From: Flavobacterium sp. UGB4466
Lineage (GTDB): Bacteria > Bacteroidota > Bacteroidia > Flavobacteriales > Flavobacteriaceae
Reading direction: 5' to 3'
Length of the DNA stretch: 64,000 nucleotides
NCBI RefSeq assembly: GCF_903469665.1
Contig: NZ_CAGKLC010000001.1
Location: forward strand, 109,710-173,709
A model generated the notes under the pieces. The model was given only the letters and a program-made list of their open reading frames with translations, was not told the origin of the DNA and did no database searches. The position numbers and the translations under genes are program-made. Position 1 is the first letter of the stretch, and every line of letters begins with the position of its first letter. This document shows positions 10,222-20,165 of this stretch, in pieces.

Positions 10222-10821
10222 ATGTCATTACGAAAAGCGTATTTGCTTATATTCTTAGTTTTAATTGTTGATCAGCTTTCAAAAATCTATGTAAAAACAA
10301 ACTTTGTGCTAGGAGATGAAGTGGAAGTTTTTGACTGGTTTAGAATTCATTTTATTGAAAATGAGGGAATGGCCTGGGGAACTAAAATTCCCGGAGAATA
10401 TGGTAAATTGATTTTGACTGTTTTCAGGATTTTTGCTGTATTCGGAATTGGATACTGGTTAGCCGATTCGGTTAAGAAGCGTTATTCTAATTATTTAATT
10501 GTTGCCATTGCTTTGATTTTTGCAGGAGCTGCCGGAAATATAATCGATTCAGTATTCTACGGGGTTATTTTTGATGCCAGTGATAGTAATTTAGCAACGC
10601 TTTTCTCGCCGGAACCTTATGGAACATGGTTTCATGGTTTGGTTGTAGACATGTTTTACTTTCCGATCTGGAGAGGTACTTTGCCTGCCTGGTTTCCTTT
10701 ATGGGGTGGTGAAGAGGTTTCTTTTTTTAATGCAATCTTTAATGTTGCCGATGTGGCCATTTCTACAGGAGTAGGTATATTACTGGTTTTTAATAAAAGA
10801 GCATTTCCTAAAACAGCATAA
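10222..10821 (+). CDS. lspA: Lipoprotein signal peptidase (signal peptidase II)
   Basis: Cleaves the signal peptide of diacylglyceryl-modified prolipoproteins in the inner membrane. The 199-residue protein has four membrane segments (around residues 5-22, 70-88, 96-114 and 170-190). The two catalytic aspartates lie in GNIIDSVFYG and NVADVAIS. A loop of about 30 residues between them (SDSNLATLFSPEPYG and following) makes it longer than E. coli LspA (164), which is common in Bacteroidota. It has its own promoter and serves, among others, the SusD-type and Ig-like lipoproteins in this window. Confidence 0.95.
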   Translation: MSLRKAYLLIFLVLIVDQLSKIYVKTNFVLGDEVEVFDWFRIHFIENEGMAWGTKIPGEYGKLILTVFRIFAVFGIGYWLADSVKKRYSNYLIVAIALIFAGAAGNIIDSVFYGVIFDASDSNLATLFSPEPYGTWFHGLVVDMFYFPIWRGTLPAWFPLWGGEEVSFFNAIFNVADVAISTGVGILLVFNKRAFPKTA

Positions 10822-10846
10822 TTTTTATAGAAAATTTAAAATATTC

Positions 10847-10893
10847 AAATTCCAAATTCCAATGGCAGTACATCCTGTTGGAATTTGGAATTT
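10847..10893. repeat. Perfect 16-base inverted repeat after lspA
   Basis: AAATTCCAAATTCCAA at 10847-10862 and its exact reverse complement at 10878-10893 enclose a 15-base loop. It may end lspA transcription, but the T run is short. Each arm is itself a repeat of AAATTCC. Confidence 0.8.
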
Positions 10894-10961
10894 TACATTA
10901 TTGGGATTTAGAGCCTGTTTAAAATTAATGTGTTATTTTTACCTTACGAAAAACCAAACTT

Positions 10962-13900
10962 ATGCAAAGTCCGTCTTTCTCTATCTATGATGCATCTGCA
11001 GGCTCCGGAAAGACCTATACTTTGGTAAAAGAGTATCTTAAAATTATTCTTTCTTCACCAAGGAACGATGCTTATCGCAACATTCTGGCCATTACATTCA
11101 CCAACAAAGCAGTTCATGAAATGAAAAGCCGTATTGTTGGGAGTTTGTCTGAGTTTGCAAAAGAAGAGCCTTCTGTAAAAGCAGTTGATTTGATGGAGGA
11201 TTTGTCTCGGGATACAGGACTTTCGATTATTAAGATTAAGACAAAATCTCAAAATATTATCAAGCACTTAATTCATAATTATGCTGCTTTTGATATTTCT
11301 ACCATTGATAAATTTACACATAAAGTAATTCGCGCTTTTGCACATGATCTTAATCTGCCAATGACTTTTGAAGTCACTTTGGATACAGAGAATTTATTAG
11401 TTGAGGCGGTTGATGCTATAATTGCACAAGCCGGTCAGGACGAAACATTGACTAAGCTGTTGGTTGATTTTACGATGGAAAAAACCGACGATGATAAAAG
11501 TTGGGATGTTTCCCGGGAAATCTTAGAAACGGGTAGGCTCGTTCTGAATGAAAACAATCGGAATGAAATTTCTCATTTTCAGGATAAATCTATTGAAGAG
11601 TTTATTGAGATCAAGAAAAAAATGCTCGCTTTGTGTAAAGAACTCGAATCTGAAAATGAAAATTTTGCGATTGAGGCATTAGCTTTAATCGATAAAAACG
11701 GAATCGATTTGAAGTCATTCTCTCGCGGTACTTTTCCAAACCATTTAGAAAGTATTCGCGACGGGAAATTTAATCCCCGAAATAAAACTTTTCACGAATT
11801 TGATGATATAGCAATCAATAAAACCGCAAAAGACCGTGCGTTAATTGAAAATGTAATCCCTGAACTGCTTCATATTCTGGTGAAAATCTATAAGAATTTC
11901 GAAAAAAGAGATTTCTATAAAGCCTTTCTGAAAAATATTACGCCATTGTCGCTGTTGAATACGGTTAGTAATGAATTGGCTAAAATTCAATCAGAGCAAA
12001 ATGTACTGTCTATTTCTGAATTCAACGCCATTATTCACCGTGAAATTCAGAATCAGCCTGCACCGTTTATTTATGAGCGTTTGGGAGAGAAATACCGCCA
12101 TTTTTTTATCGATGAATTTCAGGATACCTCCGAGATGCAGTGGCAGAATCTGATTCCGCTGATTCATAATTCCCTTTCCGGAGAAGATGATTTTGGAAAC
12201 AAAGGGACGCTGATGATAGTGGGAGATCCGAAACAATCTATTTACCGATGGAGAGGGGGAAAAGCAGAACAGTTTATAGAATTAGGAAAAGAAGAAAATG
12301 CTTTTTTTAACCATAAAAAAGAGGTTAAGCATTTAGATACAAATTACCGCAGTTATAGTGAGGTAATTGAATTCAATAACGATTTTTTTAAATTAATTTC
12401 GGCAGAGTTTACCAATGAAGATTACAAAGATTTGTATGAAAATCATAGTTTTCAGAACATAAATTCAAAGAAGGGAGGCTATGTTAATATTGCTTTTCTT
12501 CCTCTAATCGAGAAGTCAGATTATGCAGACGAAGAAGAAGTGGTCGAGAAATCGGATCTGTATGTTTTGGCGACTTTAAATACCATTCAAAAAGTGGTTC
12601 GGGAAGGTTTTGAATACAAGGATATTGTAATCTTAACCCGAAAAAGAGATCAGGGAATTGCTATTGCGAACTATTTAACGGAGCAGAATATTCCGCTTTT
12701 ATCATCTGAAACCCTAATGATTCAAAATGCAACAGAGGTGCGTTTGATTGTTTACTTGCTGAAATATTTAAACAACAGTGCTGATCTGGAGTCGAAAGCA
12801 AATTTTCTTCATTTTTTGGGATCCAATAAAGAAGTTCAGCTGCCAATTCATGACTTTATTGCTTTAGGGATGTCTCAAAAAAAGGAAGGTGATTTTGAAA
12901 AATGGCTTTTAACTTTTGATGTCTCACTTTCTTTCGAAGATGTTCGTAAAAAATCCTTGTATGAGGCGGTTGAAATTATAATTGCAAAATTTATTCTTCC
13001 TAATGAAGGAAATGCCTATGTTCAGTTCTTTTTGGATATTGTTTTAGAGCGGGACATGAGAAATCAGGCTGGTATAGCTGATTTTTTAACTTATTGGGAT
13101 AAAAATGCGGAGAAATTTAGCATTCCGTCTCCTGAAGGAAACAATGCTGTTCGGATCATGACGATTCATAAATCAAAAGGATTGGAATTTCCGGTTGTCA
13201 TTATGCCTTTTGCGGAAGAAGACTACAATCGAAAGCCAAAGGATAAATTATGGCTCGACACCGAAGATGTAAATTTAGATGTTCCAAAAGCTTTGATCGA
13301 TAATAGTAGTGCGGTTGAAGGTTTCGGTGAGAGTGCTTCGGCAGTTTTTAACTTGAAGAAACAGGAAGAACTGCTGGATAATATAAATGTTTTGTATGTT
13401 GCTTTAACACGTGCTGAAGAGCAATTGTATGTGATATCGCAAGGGATGAAAGAAAGGAAAGATGGTGAATTGCCTAATAATATGGCTTCTTTTTTTATTC
13501 GGTATTTAATGCATAAAGGGGTTTATGATGCTGAACGATCAGAGTATGAGTTTGGCAATAAGAGTAGGCTTTCGAATGCTGTAAAATCAGTTGATTTGGT
13601 GAAGACGATTCCTGTTGTTTCGGAAGTTTTAAATCCGAAAAACATCAAGATTGCACAACGAGAGGCTTTAATGTGGGGAACGCATCAGCAGGAGGCAATC
13701 GCTTATGGTAATATAGTTCACGAAATTCTGGCTTTTGTTAAAGATCGGTCGGATGTGGATCTGGCAATTACAAAAGGAATTGAAAATGGACTTATTACAA
13801 ACGATCAGGTCGATATGGTTTCAAAGACACTTCAGGAAATTGTGAATCATCCGGAGCTGAGTATTTGTTTCGATGGAAATGCAACTATTTTGAACGAACA

Positions 13901-14120
13901 GACAATTGTTCAGAAAGAAGGCAGGATTTTAAAACCCGATCGTATTGTTCTTACTTCAAATAAAGAAGCTTATTTGTTGGATTATAAAACAGGAGTGATC
14001 AATTCAAAATATACAAGACAAATTCAGGAGTATGAGGAGGCTATAGAGGATTTAGGTTATAAAGTGTTAAAAAAAGCGTTGGTATACATCGGATCAGAAA
14101 TCGATGTAGTAAATTTGTGA
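10962..14120 (+). CDS. AddA/RecB-like UvrD-family helicase-nuclease
   Basis: Predicted catalytic subunit of an AddAB-type double-strand-break resection enzyme. The 1052-residue protein has Walker A ASAGSGKT at residues 11-18, the Walker B/motif II IDEFQDTS near 385, motif III GDPKQSIYRWRGG, motif V MTIHKSKGLEFPVV near 735 and motif VI LYVALTRAEEQL near 812. A C-terminal PD-(D/E)XK nuclease follows (KPDRIV then LLDYKTG near 1005). That is the domain order of AddA/RecB. Its probable partner, an AddB-like protein, lies 2.9 kb downstream beyond kbl and the OmpA gene. A promoter or operon link is not evident. Confidence 0.88.
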   Translation: MQSPSFSIYDASAGSGKTYTLVKEYLKIILSSPRNDAYRNILAITFTNKAVHEMKSRIVGSLSEFAKEEPSVKAVDLMEDLSRDTGLSIIKIKTKSQNIIKHLIHNYAAFDISTIDKFTHKVIRAFAHDLNLPMTFEVTLDTENLLVEAVDAIIAQAGQDETLTKLLVDFTMEKTDDDKSWDVSREILETGRLVLNENNRNEISHFQDKSIEEFIEIKKKMLALCKELESENENFAIEALALIDKNGIDLKSFSRGTFPNHLESIRDGKFNPRNKTFHEFDDIAINKTAKDRALIENVIPELLHILVKIYKNFEKRDFYKAFLKNITPLSLLNTVSNELAKIQSEQNVLSISEFNAIIHREIQNQPAPFIYERLGEKYRHFFIDEFQDTSEMQWQNLIPLIHNSLSGEDDFGNKGTLMIVGDPKQSIYRWRGGKAEQFIELGKEENAFFNHKKEVKHLDTNYRSYSEVIEFNNDFFKLISAEFTNEDYKDLYENHSFQNINSKKGGYVNIAFLPLIEKSDYADEEEVVEKSDLYVLATLNTIQKVVREGFEYKDIVILTRKRDQGIAIANYLTEQNIPLLSSETLMIQNATEVRLIVYLLKYLNNSADLESKANFLHFLGSNKEVQLPIHDFIALGMSQKKEGDFEKWLLTFDVSLSFEDVRKKSLYEAVEIIIAKFILPNEGNAYVQFFLDIVLERDMRNQAGIADFLTYWDKNAEKFSIPSPEGNNAVRIMTIHKSKGLEFPVVIMPFAEEDYNRKPKDKLWLDTEDVNLDVPKALIDNSSAVEGFGESASAVFNLKKQEELLDNINVLYVALTRAEEQLYVISQGMKERKDGELPNNMASFFIRYLMHKGVYDAERSEYEFGNKSRLSNAVKSVDLVKTIPVVSEVLNPKNIKIAQREALMWGTHQQEAIAYGNIVHEILAFVKDRSDVDLAITKGIENGLITNDQVDMVSKTLQEIVNHPELSICFDGNATILNEQTIVQKEGRILKPDRIVLTSNKEAYLLDYKTGVINSKYTRQIQEYEEAIEDLGYKVLKKALVYIGSEIDVVNL

Positions 14121-14200
14121 AAAAATTAATCAGATGTTAAAGGTTTGACTAGGTGTTTTTGTCTTAAGTTGTTAATTTTTAACGTTTTAAATAAATAGAA

Positions 14201-15394
14201 ATGTACGGTAAAATAAAAGAACATTTGCAAAATGAGTTGCAAACAATTGAAGAAAACGGAATTTTCAAAAAAGAACGCATTATAACTTCAGCACAAGATG
14301 CTGAGATAACGATTTCCACAGGAGAAAAAGTTTTAAATTTTTGTGCCAACAATTATTTAGGACTTTCATCACATCCTGAAGTGGTACAAGCGGCAAAAGA
14401 CGCAATGGATTCACATGGTTTTGGGATGTCATCAGTACGTTTTATTTGCGGAACACAGGATATTCATAAAACTTTAGAGAAGAAGATTGCAGATTTTTAT
14501 GGGACAGAAGATACTATTCTTTATGCCGCGGCTTTTGATGCCAATGGTGGTGTTTTCGAACCTTTGTTAGGAGAAAATGATGCTATTATTTCAGACAGTC
14601 TGAATCATGCGTCTATTATTGACGGAGTTCGTTTGTGTAAAGCAGCGCGTTACCGTTATGAGAACAGTAATATGGAAGATTTGGAGCAGCAATTAATTAA
14701 AGCAAATGAAGCTGGTGCGCGTTTCAAATTAATTGTTACTGATGGAGTTTTCTCAATGGACGGCCTTGTAGCACCCCTTGATAAAATTTGTGACCTGGCA
14801 GATAAGTACGATGCTATGGTGATGGTAGACGAGTGCCATGCTGCAGGATTTATCGGAGCAACCGGAAAAGGAACTCTCGAAGCAAAAGGAGTTATGGGAA
14901 GAGTTGATATTATTACCGGAACCCTTGGTAAAGCTTTAGGTGGGGCAATGGGAGGTTATACTACTGCCAAAAAAGAAATTATTGAGTTATTGCGTCAGCG
15001 TTCAAGACCGTATTTATTCTCAAACTCACTAGCACCGGCTATTGTTGGGGCTTCTATTAAGGTATTTGAATTGTTAGAAAAGGATACTACTTTAAGAGAT
15101 AAATTAGAATGGAATACCAATTACTTTAAAGCAGGAATGAAAAAAGCCGGTTTTGATATCATTGATGGAGATTCGGCTATCGTTCCGGTCATGTTATATG
15201 ATGCGAAATTGTCGCAGACTATGGCAAATGAATTATTGAAACAAGGCATTTATGTAATCGGATTCTTCTTCCCTGTAGTACCTAAAGAAAAAGCGAGGAT
15301 TAGAGTGCAATTATCGGCCGCGCATACAAAAGAGCACTTAGACAGGGCTATAGACGCTTTTACAGTTGTCGGACAAATGTTAAAAGTTATATAA
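14201..15394 (+). CDS. kbl: Glycine C-acetyltransferase (2-amino-3-ketobutyrate CoA ligase)
   Basis: PLP enzyme of the alpha-oxoamine synthase family. It cleaves 2-amino-3-ketobutyrate with CoA to glycine and acetyl-CoA in threonine degradation. The 397 residues match E. coli Kbl closely in length. Motifs are [32 protein letters not shown], the aspartate in [12 protein letters not shown], and the PLP lysine in [14 protein letters not shown] near residue 243. No threonine dehydrogenase gene lies in the window, so the substrate must come from elsewhere. It stands alone between the AddA-like gene and the OmpA gene. Confidence 0.94.
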   Translation: MYGKIKEHLQNELQTIEENGIFKKERIITSAQDAEITISTGEKVLNFCANNYLGLSSHPEVVQAAKDAMDSHGFGMSSVRFICGTQDIHKTLEKKIADFYGTEDTILYAAAFDANGGVFEPLLGENDAIISDSLNHASIIDGVRLCKAARYRYENSNMEDLEQQLIKANEAGARFKLIVTDGVFSMDGLVAPLDKICDLADKYDAMVMVDECHAAGFIGATGKGTLEAKGVMGRVDIITGTLGKALGGAMGGYTTAKKEIIELLRQRSRPYLFSNSLAPAIVGASIKVFELLEKDTTLRDKLEWNTNYFKAGMKKAGFDIIDGDSAIVPVMLYDAKLSQTMANELLKQGIYVIGFFFPVVPKEKARIRVQLSAAHTKEHLDRAIDAFTVVGQMLKVI

Positions 15395-15440
15395 TTCCCA
15401 CTTTGGTCGAATTTTTGTAGGTTTTTTTTAACATTTCATT

Positions 15441-15470
15441 TTGTATTTAAAAATTTTGGTGTTACTTTTG
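15441..15470 (+). promoter_or_regulatory. Full-consensus Bacteroidota promoter of the OmpA-family gene
   Basis: TTG at 15441-15443, 19 bases, then TACTTTTG at 15463-15470. This matches TTG-N19-TAnnTTTG exactly and is the strongest promoter match noticed in the window, which fits an abundant outer-membrane protein. Confidence 0.85.
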
Positions 15471-15508
15471 CTTGTAATTAACTAAATTGTAATTAAAAAA
15501 AATTAAGT

Positions 15509-16972
15509 ATGAAACATCTTAACAAACTTTTAGTTGCTGTGATGATGGTGATGGGTTTAAGTTCTCACGCACAAGACAGCAACAATCCATGGGCTATCTC
15601 TTTTGGAGTTAATGCCGTTGATACTAGAACAAGTTCTGGGTCAGGAAGTGGTTTCTTCGATCAACATTTTTCTCAGCCATTCGCTGTAAAAGACAACTGG
15701 AATATTCTTCCTTCTCTATCTTACATTGGTGTAAATAGATATGTAGGTAGCGGTTTCTCTGTTGGTTTACAAGGATCTGTGAACAAGATTGATAAGTATG
15801 TTACTTTCAGTCCATCTGCTGTAGGGCATGATAGTAGAGGTAACGTAGTAACTAATCCTGGTGACTTGATGTATTACGGAATTGATGCTACTATTAAATA
15901 TAGCTTCCAGGAATTAATCAAATCTAAAGTAATCGATCCTTCGTTATCTGTTGGTGGAGGTTATACTTTCTTCGGAGATAGCAGCTACGGAACTGTTAAC
16001 CCAGGTGCTGGTGTTACTTTCTGGTTTACTGATGCTATTGGTCTTGAGCTTGCTACAAGATACAAATGGTCAGTTAGTGGTGATAGAACAGACAAAGCTG
16101 GTGTTCCAGATGCTCCATCTCACTTTCAACACACTGCAGGTCTAGTTTTCAAATTCGGAGGTAAAGATACTGACGGAGACGGAATCTACGATAAAGATGA
16201 TGCTTGTCCAGATGTTGCTGGTTTAAAACAATTCAACGGATGTCCTGATACTGATGGAGACGGAATCGTTGACGCTTCTGACGCTTGTCCAGATGTATTT
16301 GGTTTAGCTGCATTAAACGGATGTCCTGATACTGACGGAGACGGAATTGCTGACAAAGATGACGCTTGTCCAGATGTTGCTGGTTTAGCTGCTTTAAAAG
16401 GTTGTCCTGATACTGACGGTGATGGTATCGCTGACAAAGATGACAAATGTCCTACAGTTGCTGGTCCTAGAGAAAATGGTGGTTGTCCTTTCTTAGACGC
16501 TGACAAAGACGGTGTAGCTGATAAAGATGACGATTGTCCTACAGTTTACGGTCCTGCTTCTAACAGAGGTTGTCCTGAAGTAACTACTGAAGCTTTAGAA
16601 GATCTTAAAGTTCAAGCTAGAGCGGTTTACTTTAACTCAGGAAAAGCTACTTTCAAAACTGGTGACAAAGAAACTCCAGCTAGATTAGATGCAATTAAAG
16701 AAATCCTTAAAAACTATCCAAACGCGAAATTCTCTATCGAAGGACACACAGATAGTACAGGTTCTGCAAAAATCAACGACAAACTTTCTCAAGAAAGAGC
16801 TGACGCTGTGAAAAATGCATTAATCGAAAGAGGTGTAAATGCTGAGAACTTAGAGTCTAAAGGATTCGGATCTTCTCAACCAGTTGCAAGCAACAAAACT
16901 GCTGCAGGTAAAGCACAAAACAGAAGAACAGAAATTAAACACATTGGTTCTAAATACCAAGGTAAAATCTAA
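15509..16972 (+). CDS. OmpA-family outer membrane protein with thrombospondin type 3 repeats
   Basis: The 487-residue protein has a signal peptide (about residues 1-21, ending SSHAQ) and an N-terminal beta-barrel-like region (about 25-215). Five calcium-binding TSP3-type repeats follow ([16 protein letters not shown] and variants, about 220-355), each with a Cys. The C-terminal OmpA domain contains [22 protein letters not shown] and [17 protein letters not shown], the peptidoglycan-binding signature. The role is anchoring the outer membrane to the cell wall. TSP3 repeats and the barrel fit the OprF/P60-like major porin of Flavobacteria. Strong promoter and terminator flank it, so it is monocistronic. 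Confidence 0.93.
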   Translation: MKHLNKLLVAVMMVMGLSSHAQDSNNPWAISFGVNAVDTRTSSGSGSGFFDQHFSQPFAVKDNWNILPSLSYIGVNRYVGSGFSVGLQGSVNKIDKYVTFSPSAVGHDSRGNVVTNPGDLMYYGIDATIKYSFQELIKSKVIDPSLSVGGGYTFFGDSSYGTVNPGAGVTFWFTDAIGLELATRYKWSVSGDRTDKAGVPDAPSHFQHTAGLVFKFGGKDTDGDGIYDKDDACPDVAGLKQFNGCPDTDGDGIVDASDACPDVFGLAALNGCPDTDGDGIADKDDACPDVAGLAALKGCPDTDGDGIADKDDKCPTVAGPRENGGCPFLDADKDGVADKDDDCPTVYGPASNRGCPEVTTEALEDLKVQARAVYFNSGKATFKTGDKETPARLDAIKEILKNYPNAKFSIEGHTDSTGSAKINDKLSQERADAVKNALIERGVNAENLESKGFGSSQPVASNKTAAGKAQNRRTEIKHIGSKYQGKI

Positions 16973-16994
16973 TTTACTGTCTAAATAAATACTA

Positions 16995-17025
16995 AAAGCC
17001 ATTCTTAATTGAATGGCTTTTTTTA
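16995..17025 (+). terminator. Rho-independent terminator after the OmpA-family gene
   Basis: AAAGCCATTC and GAATGGCTTT enclose TTAATT, followed by a T-rich run. It overlaps a possible TTG start for the next gene and so argues against that start. Confidence 0.92.
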
Positions 17026-17035
17026 TTTTTATCAA

Positions 17036-19801
17036 ATGATAAATACTTCTTTTCTCGGGAAAATAGCGACCGTTATAATTCAGGAATATTCAGATAAACT
17101 TGCTGAAACAACTATTATTCTGCCTAATAAAAGAGCAAAAGTTTTTTTAATCGAGGCCCTGAAAAATGAGACGAAGAAAACAATACTTTCGCCTGAAATT
17201 ATTAGTATTGAAGATTTTGTGCAGGACGTAGCCTCGATCCGATCAGTTGATTCAATTGAGCTTTTGTTTGAATTCTATGATGTGTATCTTTCCGTAACAG
17301 AGAAACAACATCAACAGTCTTTTGAATTATTTGCCAATTGGGCAAAAACACTTCTGCAGGATTTTAATGAAATCGATCGCTATCTGTTAGATCCTTCGCA
17401 TGTCTTGTCGTATTTAAGTGATATTGAAGACATCAAAAAATGGGGGATTGAAGTCGAGAACAAAACCAAACTTTTAGAGAATTATATTGATTTTTGGAAA
17501 CTTCTTCCGTTGTATTATGATTCGCTATACAATCACTTACTGAATAAATCAATTGGATACCAGGGATTGATTTATCGGGAAGCCGTAAACAATCTCAATC
17601 ACTTTTCGAATACCGTTTCAAATCGTAGTTTCATTTTTGCAGGATTTAATGCTTTGAACGCAGCTGAAGAAAAAATTGTTCAGCATCTTTTGGCCTTAGA
17701 TCAGGCTAGGATTTATTGGGATGTTGATCAGACTTTCTTAAATGATCCTTATCATGATGCGGGACTTTTTGTGAGACGTTTTAAAGAAAATTGGAAACAT
17801 TATAAGGCTCATCCGTTTGAATGGATTGTAGATGATTTTTCACAGTCTAAAAACATTCAGATCATTGGGACGCCTAAAACAATTGGTCAGGCAAAACTAG
17901 CGGGTAGTATTATCGAGAATATGATCACAGAAAACCCAACTACTGCTTTAGATAAAGTGGCTATTGTGCTGGGTGAGGAGAATCTACTGATGCCGGTTTT
18001 ATATTCCCTGCCTTCTTCGGTTGGAAGTTTGAATATTACAATGGGTTATTCGGGAAAGAACAACCCATCGCAGATATTAATCGCGAAATTGTTTAGAATG
18101 CATACCAATGCGCTTTCGCGTAAAGGAGAAAGTTATGTCTTTTATTATAAAGATATACTTGATATTCTTACACATCCATTGGTTGAACCTTATGCCAATG
18201 CCAATAACTTGGTTCGGATTATCAAGGAGAATAATTACACTTTTATTACGCATAATCGGGTTTTAGAACTCAATTTGAGTCCAACGCCATTGTTTGATCT
18301 GCTTTTTCAAAAGTGGGAGAATGGATCGATTGCTGTTCTTGAAAATGTTTCGGCTCTTTTACTTTTGATAAAAGGAAATTTCAGCAATGATAATGAGGAG
18401 GAAAAAATTGCCAAAGCTTTTGTTTATGCTGTCTTTAAAGTAATTAATAAGCTAATTAATTATTACACAAAACACAATCACATTGATAATATAGATACTT
18501 TGCATGCGATCTATAAACAGATTATTGATGTGGCTGAAGTTTCGTTTGAAGGAGAGCCTTTACGTGGACTGCAAATTATGGGGGTTCTGGAAAGTCGTGT
18601 ACTTGATTTTGATACTGTAATTGTGACATCGATGAATGAAGGAAAGTTCCCGGCTGGAAAATCTCAGAATTCATTTATTCCCTATGATGTCAAAAACGAA
18701 CTGGGATTGCCTACCTTTAAAGAGAAGGATGCCATTTATACCTATCACTTTTACCATTTACTGCAAAGAGCCCAAAATATCTATTTGATTTATAATACTG
18801 AAAATGATGGATTGGATGCCGGAGAACGTAGTCGTTTTATCACACAATTGGAGGTAGAGAAACAAAAGAAACACAACTTAACGTTTGATATCTATAATCC
18901 TGTTTTGCCCACAACGGCTTATCAGCCTATGGTGGTTCCTAAATCCGATGCTGTGATGGATCGTTTAAAAGAAATTGCACTTGCCGGTTTTTCTCCTTCG
19001 GCTTTGACGAGTTACATCCGAAATCCGATAGATTTTTATTTTCAAAAAATACTTCGAATTAGGGAAGTGGAAGAGGTTGAGGAGAATATCGCGCTGAATA
19101 CTCTTGGAACTATCATTCACGAAACGTTAAAGACACTTTATGAGCCCTTTATAGGTAAGTTCATCTCGGAAACAGATCTCGAAAATTGTTTCAAATTATT
19201 GGATGCTGAAGTTTTAAATCAGTTTAAATTGGTTTATAAAGAAGGTGAGATAAAAAAAGGACGTAATCTTTTGGCCTTTGAAGTAGCGAAGCGAAATGTC
19301 TCTAATTTTTTGAAAATGGAATTAGAATCTCTTAAAAATGGAGATGCGGTTCAGATCATAGCTTTGGAGGAAACTTTTGAACGTGAATTAAATCATACGG
19401 ATTTGCCGTTTCCTGTTTTAATTAGAGGTAATGTGGATCGTATTGAATTACGCAACGGGAAAATCCGAATTATTGATTATAAGACAGGAAAAGTTGAAAA
19501 GACAAATGTTATCCTGAAATCATGGAACGGATTGACTCAGGAGCTTAAAAATGATAAAATTATTCAGGTTTTGGCTTATGCCTTTATGTTTGAAACCAAA
19601 GCGAAAGAAATCCCCATCGAAGCGGGTATAATTTCTTTTAAAAATCTTAAATCAGGTTTTTTGCCTTTCACATTCAAAGAGGATAAAGAGAGTACTACTA
19701 CAGTTTCAAAAGAAATTTTGAGTAAGTATTTAGAGGAAATCGTATTACTGTTAAAAGAGATTTTTGACCGGGCAATTCCTTTTGAAGAGAAAATGGATTA
19801 A
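17036..19801 (+). CDS. AddB-like PD-(D/E)XK nuclease
   Basis: Probable partner of the AddA-like helicase encoded at 10962-14120. The ATG at 17036 is chosen over a TTG at 17009 because the latter lies inside the terminator hairpin. It gives 921 residues. The N-terminus (IILPNKRAKVFLIEAL) resembles an inactivated UvrD-like helicase domain with no Walker A, as in AddB. The C-terminus has the nuclease motif GNVDRIELRNGK then IIDYKTGK near residue 812, with a downstream conserved Gln/Tyr helix (IQVLAYAFMFE). A central VTSMNEGKFPAG matches the AddB/RexB RecC-like region. Paralogous nuclease domains at both ends of the pair are expected for AddAB. Confidence 0.85.
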   Translation: MINTSFLGKIATVIIQEYSDKLAETTIILPNKRAKVFLIEALKNETKKTILSPEIISIEDFVQDVASIRSVDSIELLFEFYDVYLSVTEKQHQQSFELFANWAKTLLQDFNEIDRYLLDPSHVLSYLSDIEDIKKWGIEVENKTKLLENYIDFWKLLPLYYDSLYNHLLNKSIGYQGLIYREAVNNLNHFSNTVSNRSFIFAGFNALNAAEEKIVQHLLALDQARIYWDVDQTFLNDPYHDAGLFVRRFKENWKHYKAHPFEWIVDDFSQSKNIQIIGTPKTIGQAKLAGSIIENMITENPTTALDKVAIVLGEENLLMPVLYSLPSSVGSLNITMGYSGKNNPSQILIAKLFRMHTNALSRKGESYVFYYKDILDILTHPLVEPYANANNLVRIIKENNYTFITHNRVLELNLSPTPLFDLLFQKWENGSIAVLENVSALLLLIKGNFSNDNEEEKIAKAFVYAVFKVINKLINYYTKHNHIDNIDTLHAIYKQIIDVAEVSFEGEPLRGLQIMGVLESRVLDFDTVIVTSMNEGKFPAGKSQNSFIPYDVKNELGLPTFKEKDAIYTYHFYHLLQRAQNIYLIYNTENDGLDAGERSRFITQLEVEKQKKHNLTFDIYNPVLPTTAYQPMVVPKSDAVMDRLKEIALAGFSPSALTSYIRNPIDFYFQKILRIREVEEVEENIALNTLGTIIHETLKTLYEPFIGKFISETDLENCFKLLDAEVLNQFKLVYKEGEIKKGRNLLAFEVAKRNVSNFLKMELESLKNGDAVQIIALEETFERELNHTDLPFPVLIRGNVDRIELRNGKIRIIDYKTGKVEKTNVILKSWNGLTQELKNDKIIQVLAYAFMFETKAKEIPIEAGIISFKNLKSGFLPFTFKEDKESTTTVSKEILSKYLEEIVLLLKEIFDRAIPFEEKMD

Positions 19802-20038
19802 TCGTTTTTATTCAGAATATCAACTTTGATGTTTTCCTGATGAAAAAGTGATTTCATTTCTGAAATTATATTTAAAATGGACTTTTTTTAAATGAATTTT
19901 ATGAAGTAAAATGTTATAATTTTTAAGGAGTGTATTTCTTTTTGATGAATTTGTCTACAAATTTCACCCAATAAACCATCAAAGTATAAACTATAAATAA
20001 AAGTGATTCAAGGGCTTAGGATTAGTGCATAAAAGGAA

Positions 20039-20146
20039 TAACTTTGCCGAAATTTTTAAAAAGAAATTTTTAAAAAAAGTATAAATTTTTGCCCCCAACA
20101 AAAAGAAGAAAAGGCTGTTTCGATAATTTTTCGAAACGGTCTTTTT
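20039..20146 (+). ncRNA. Candidate small transcript between AddB-like gene and hydrolase
   Basis: In a 364-base spacer (19802-20165) without a plausible gene, TAACTTTG at 20039-20046 matches the minus-7 consensus. A stable hairpin (GCTGTTTCGA paired with TCGAAACGGT, 20114-20140) plus seven T follows about 65 bases downstream. The DNA between contains direct repeats of AAATTTTTAAA. Promoter plus terminator suggests a short RNA of about 90-100 bases. Alternatively the hairpin is merely a bidirectional terminator for the flanking genes. Confidence 0.3.
20113..20146 (+). terminator. Hairpin terminator between convergent genes
   Basis: AAGGCTGTTTCGA pairs with TCGAAACGGTCTT using two G-T pairs, followed by seven T. 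It lies between the AddB-like gene and the convergent hydrolase gene. Confidence 0.75.
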
Positions 20147-20165
20147 TTATGTTGAAGGCCGTGAT

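Noticed and set aside
16186..16506. Minus-strand reading frame of 106 codons
   Set aside because: It is a by-product of the repetitive TSP3 codons in the OmpA-family gene on the other strand.
17009..17035. TTG start for the AddB-like gene
   Set aside because: It lies inside the terminator hairpin of the preceding gene; the ATG at 17036 fits better.
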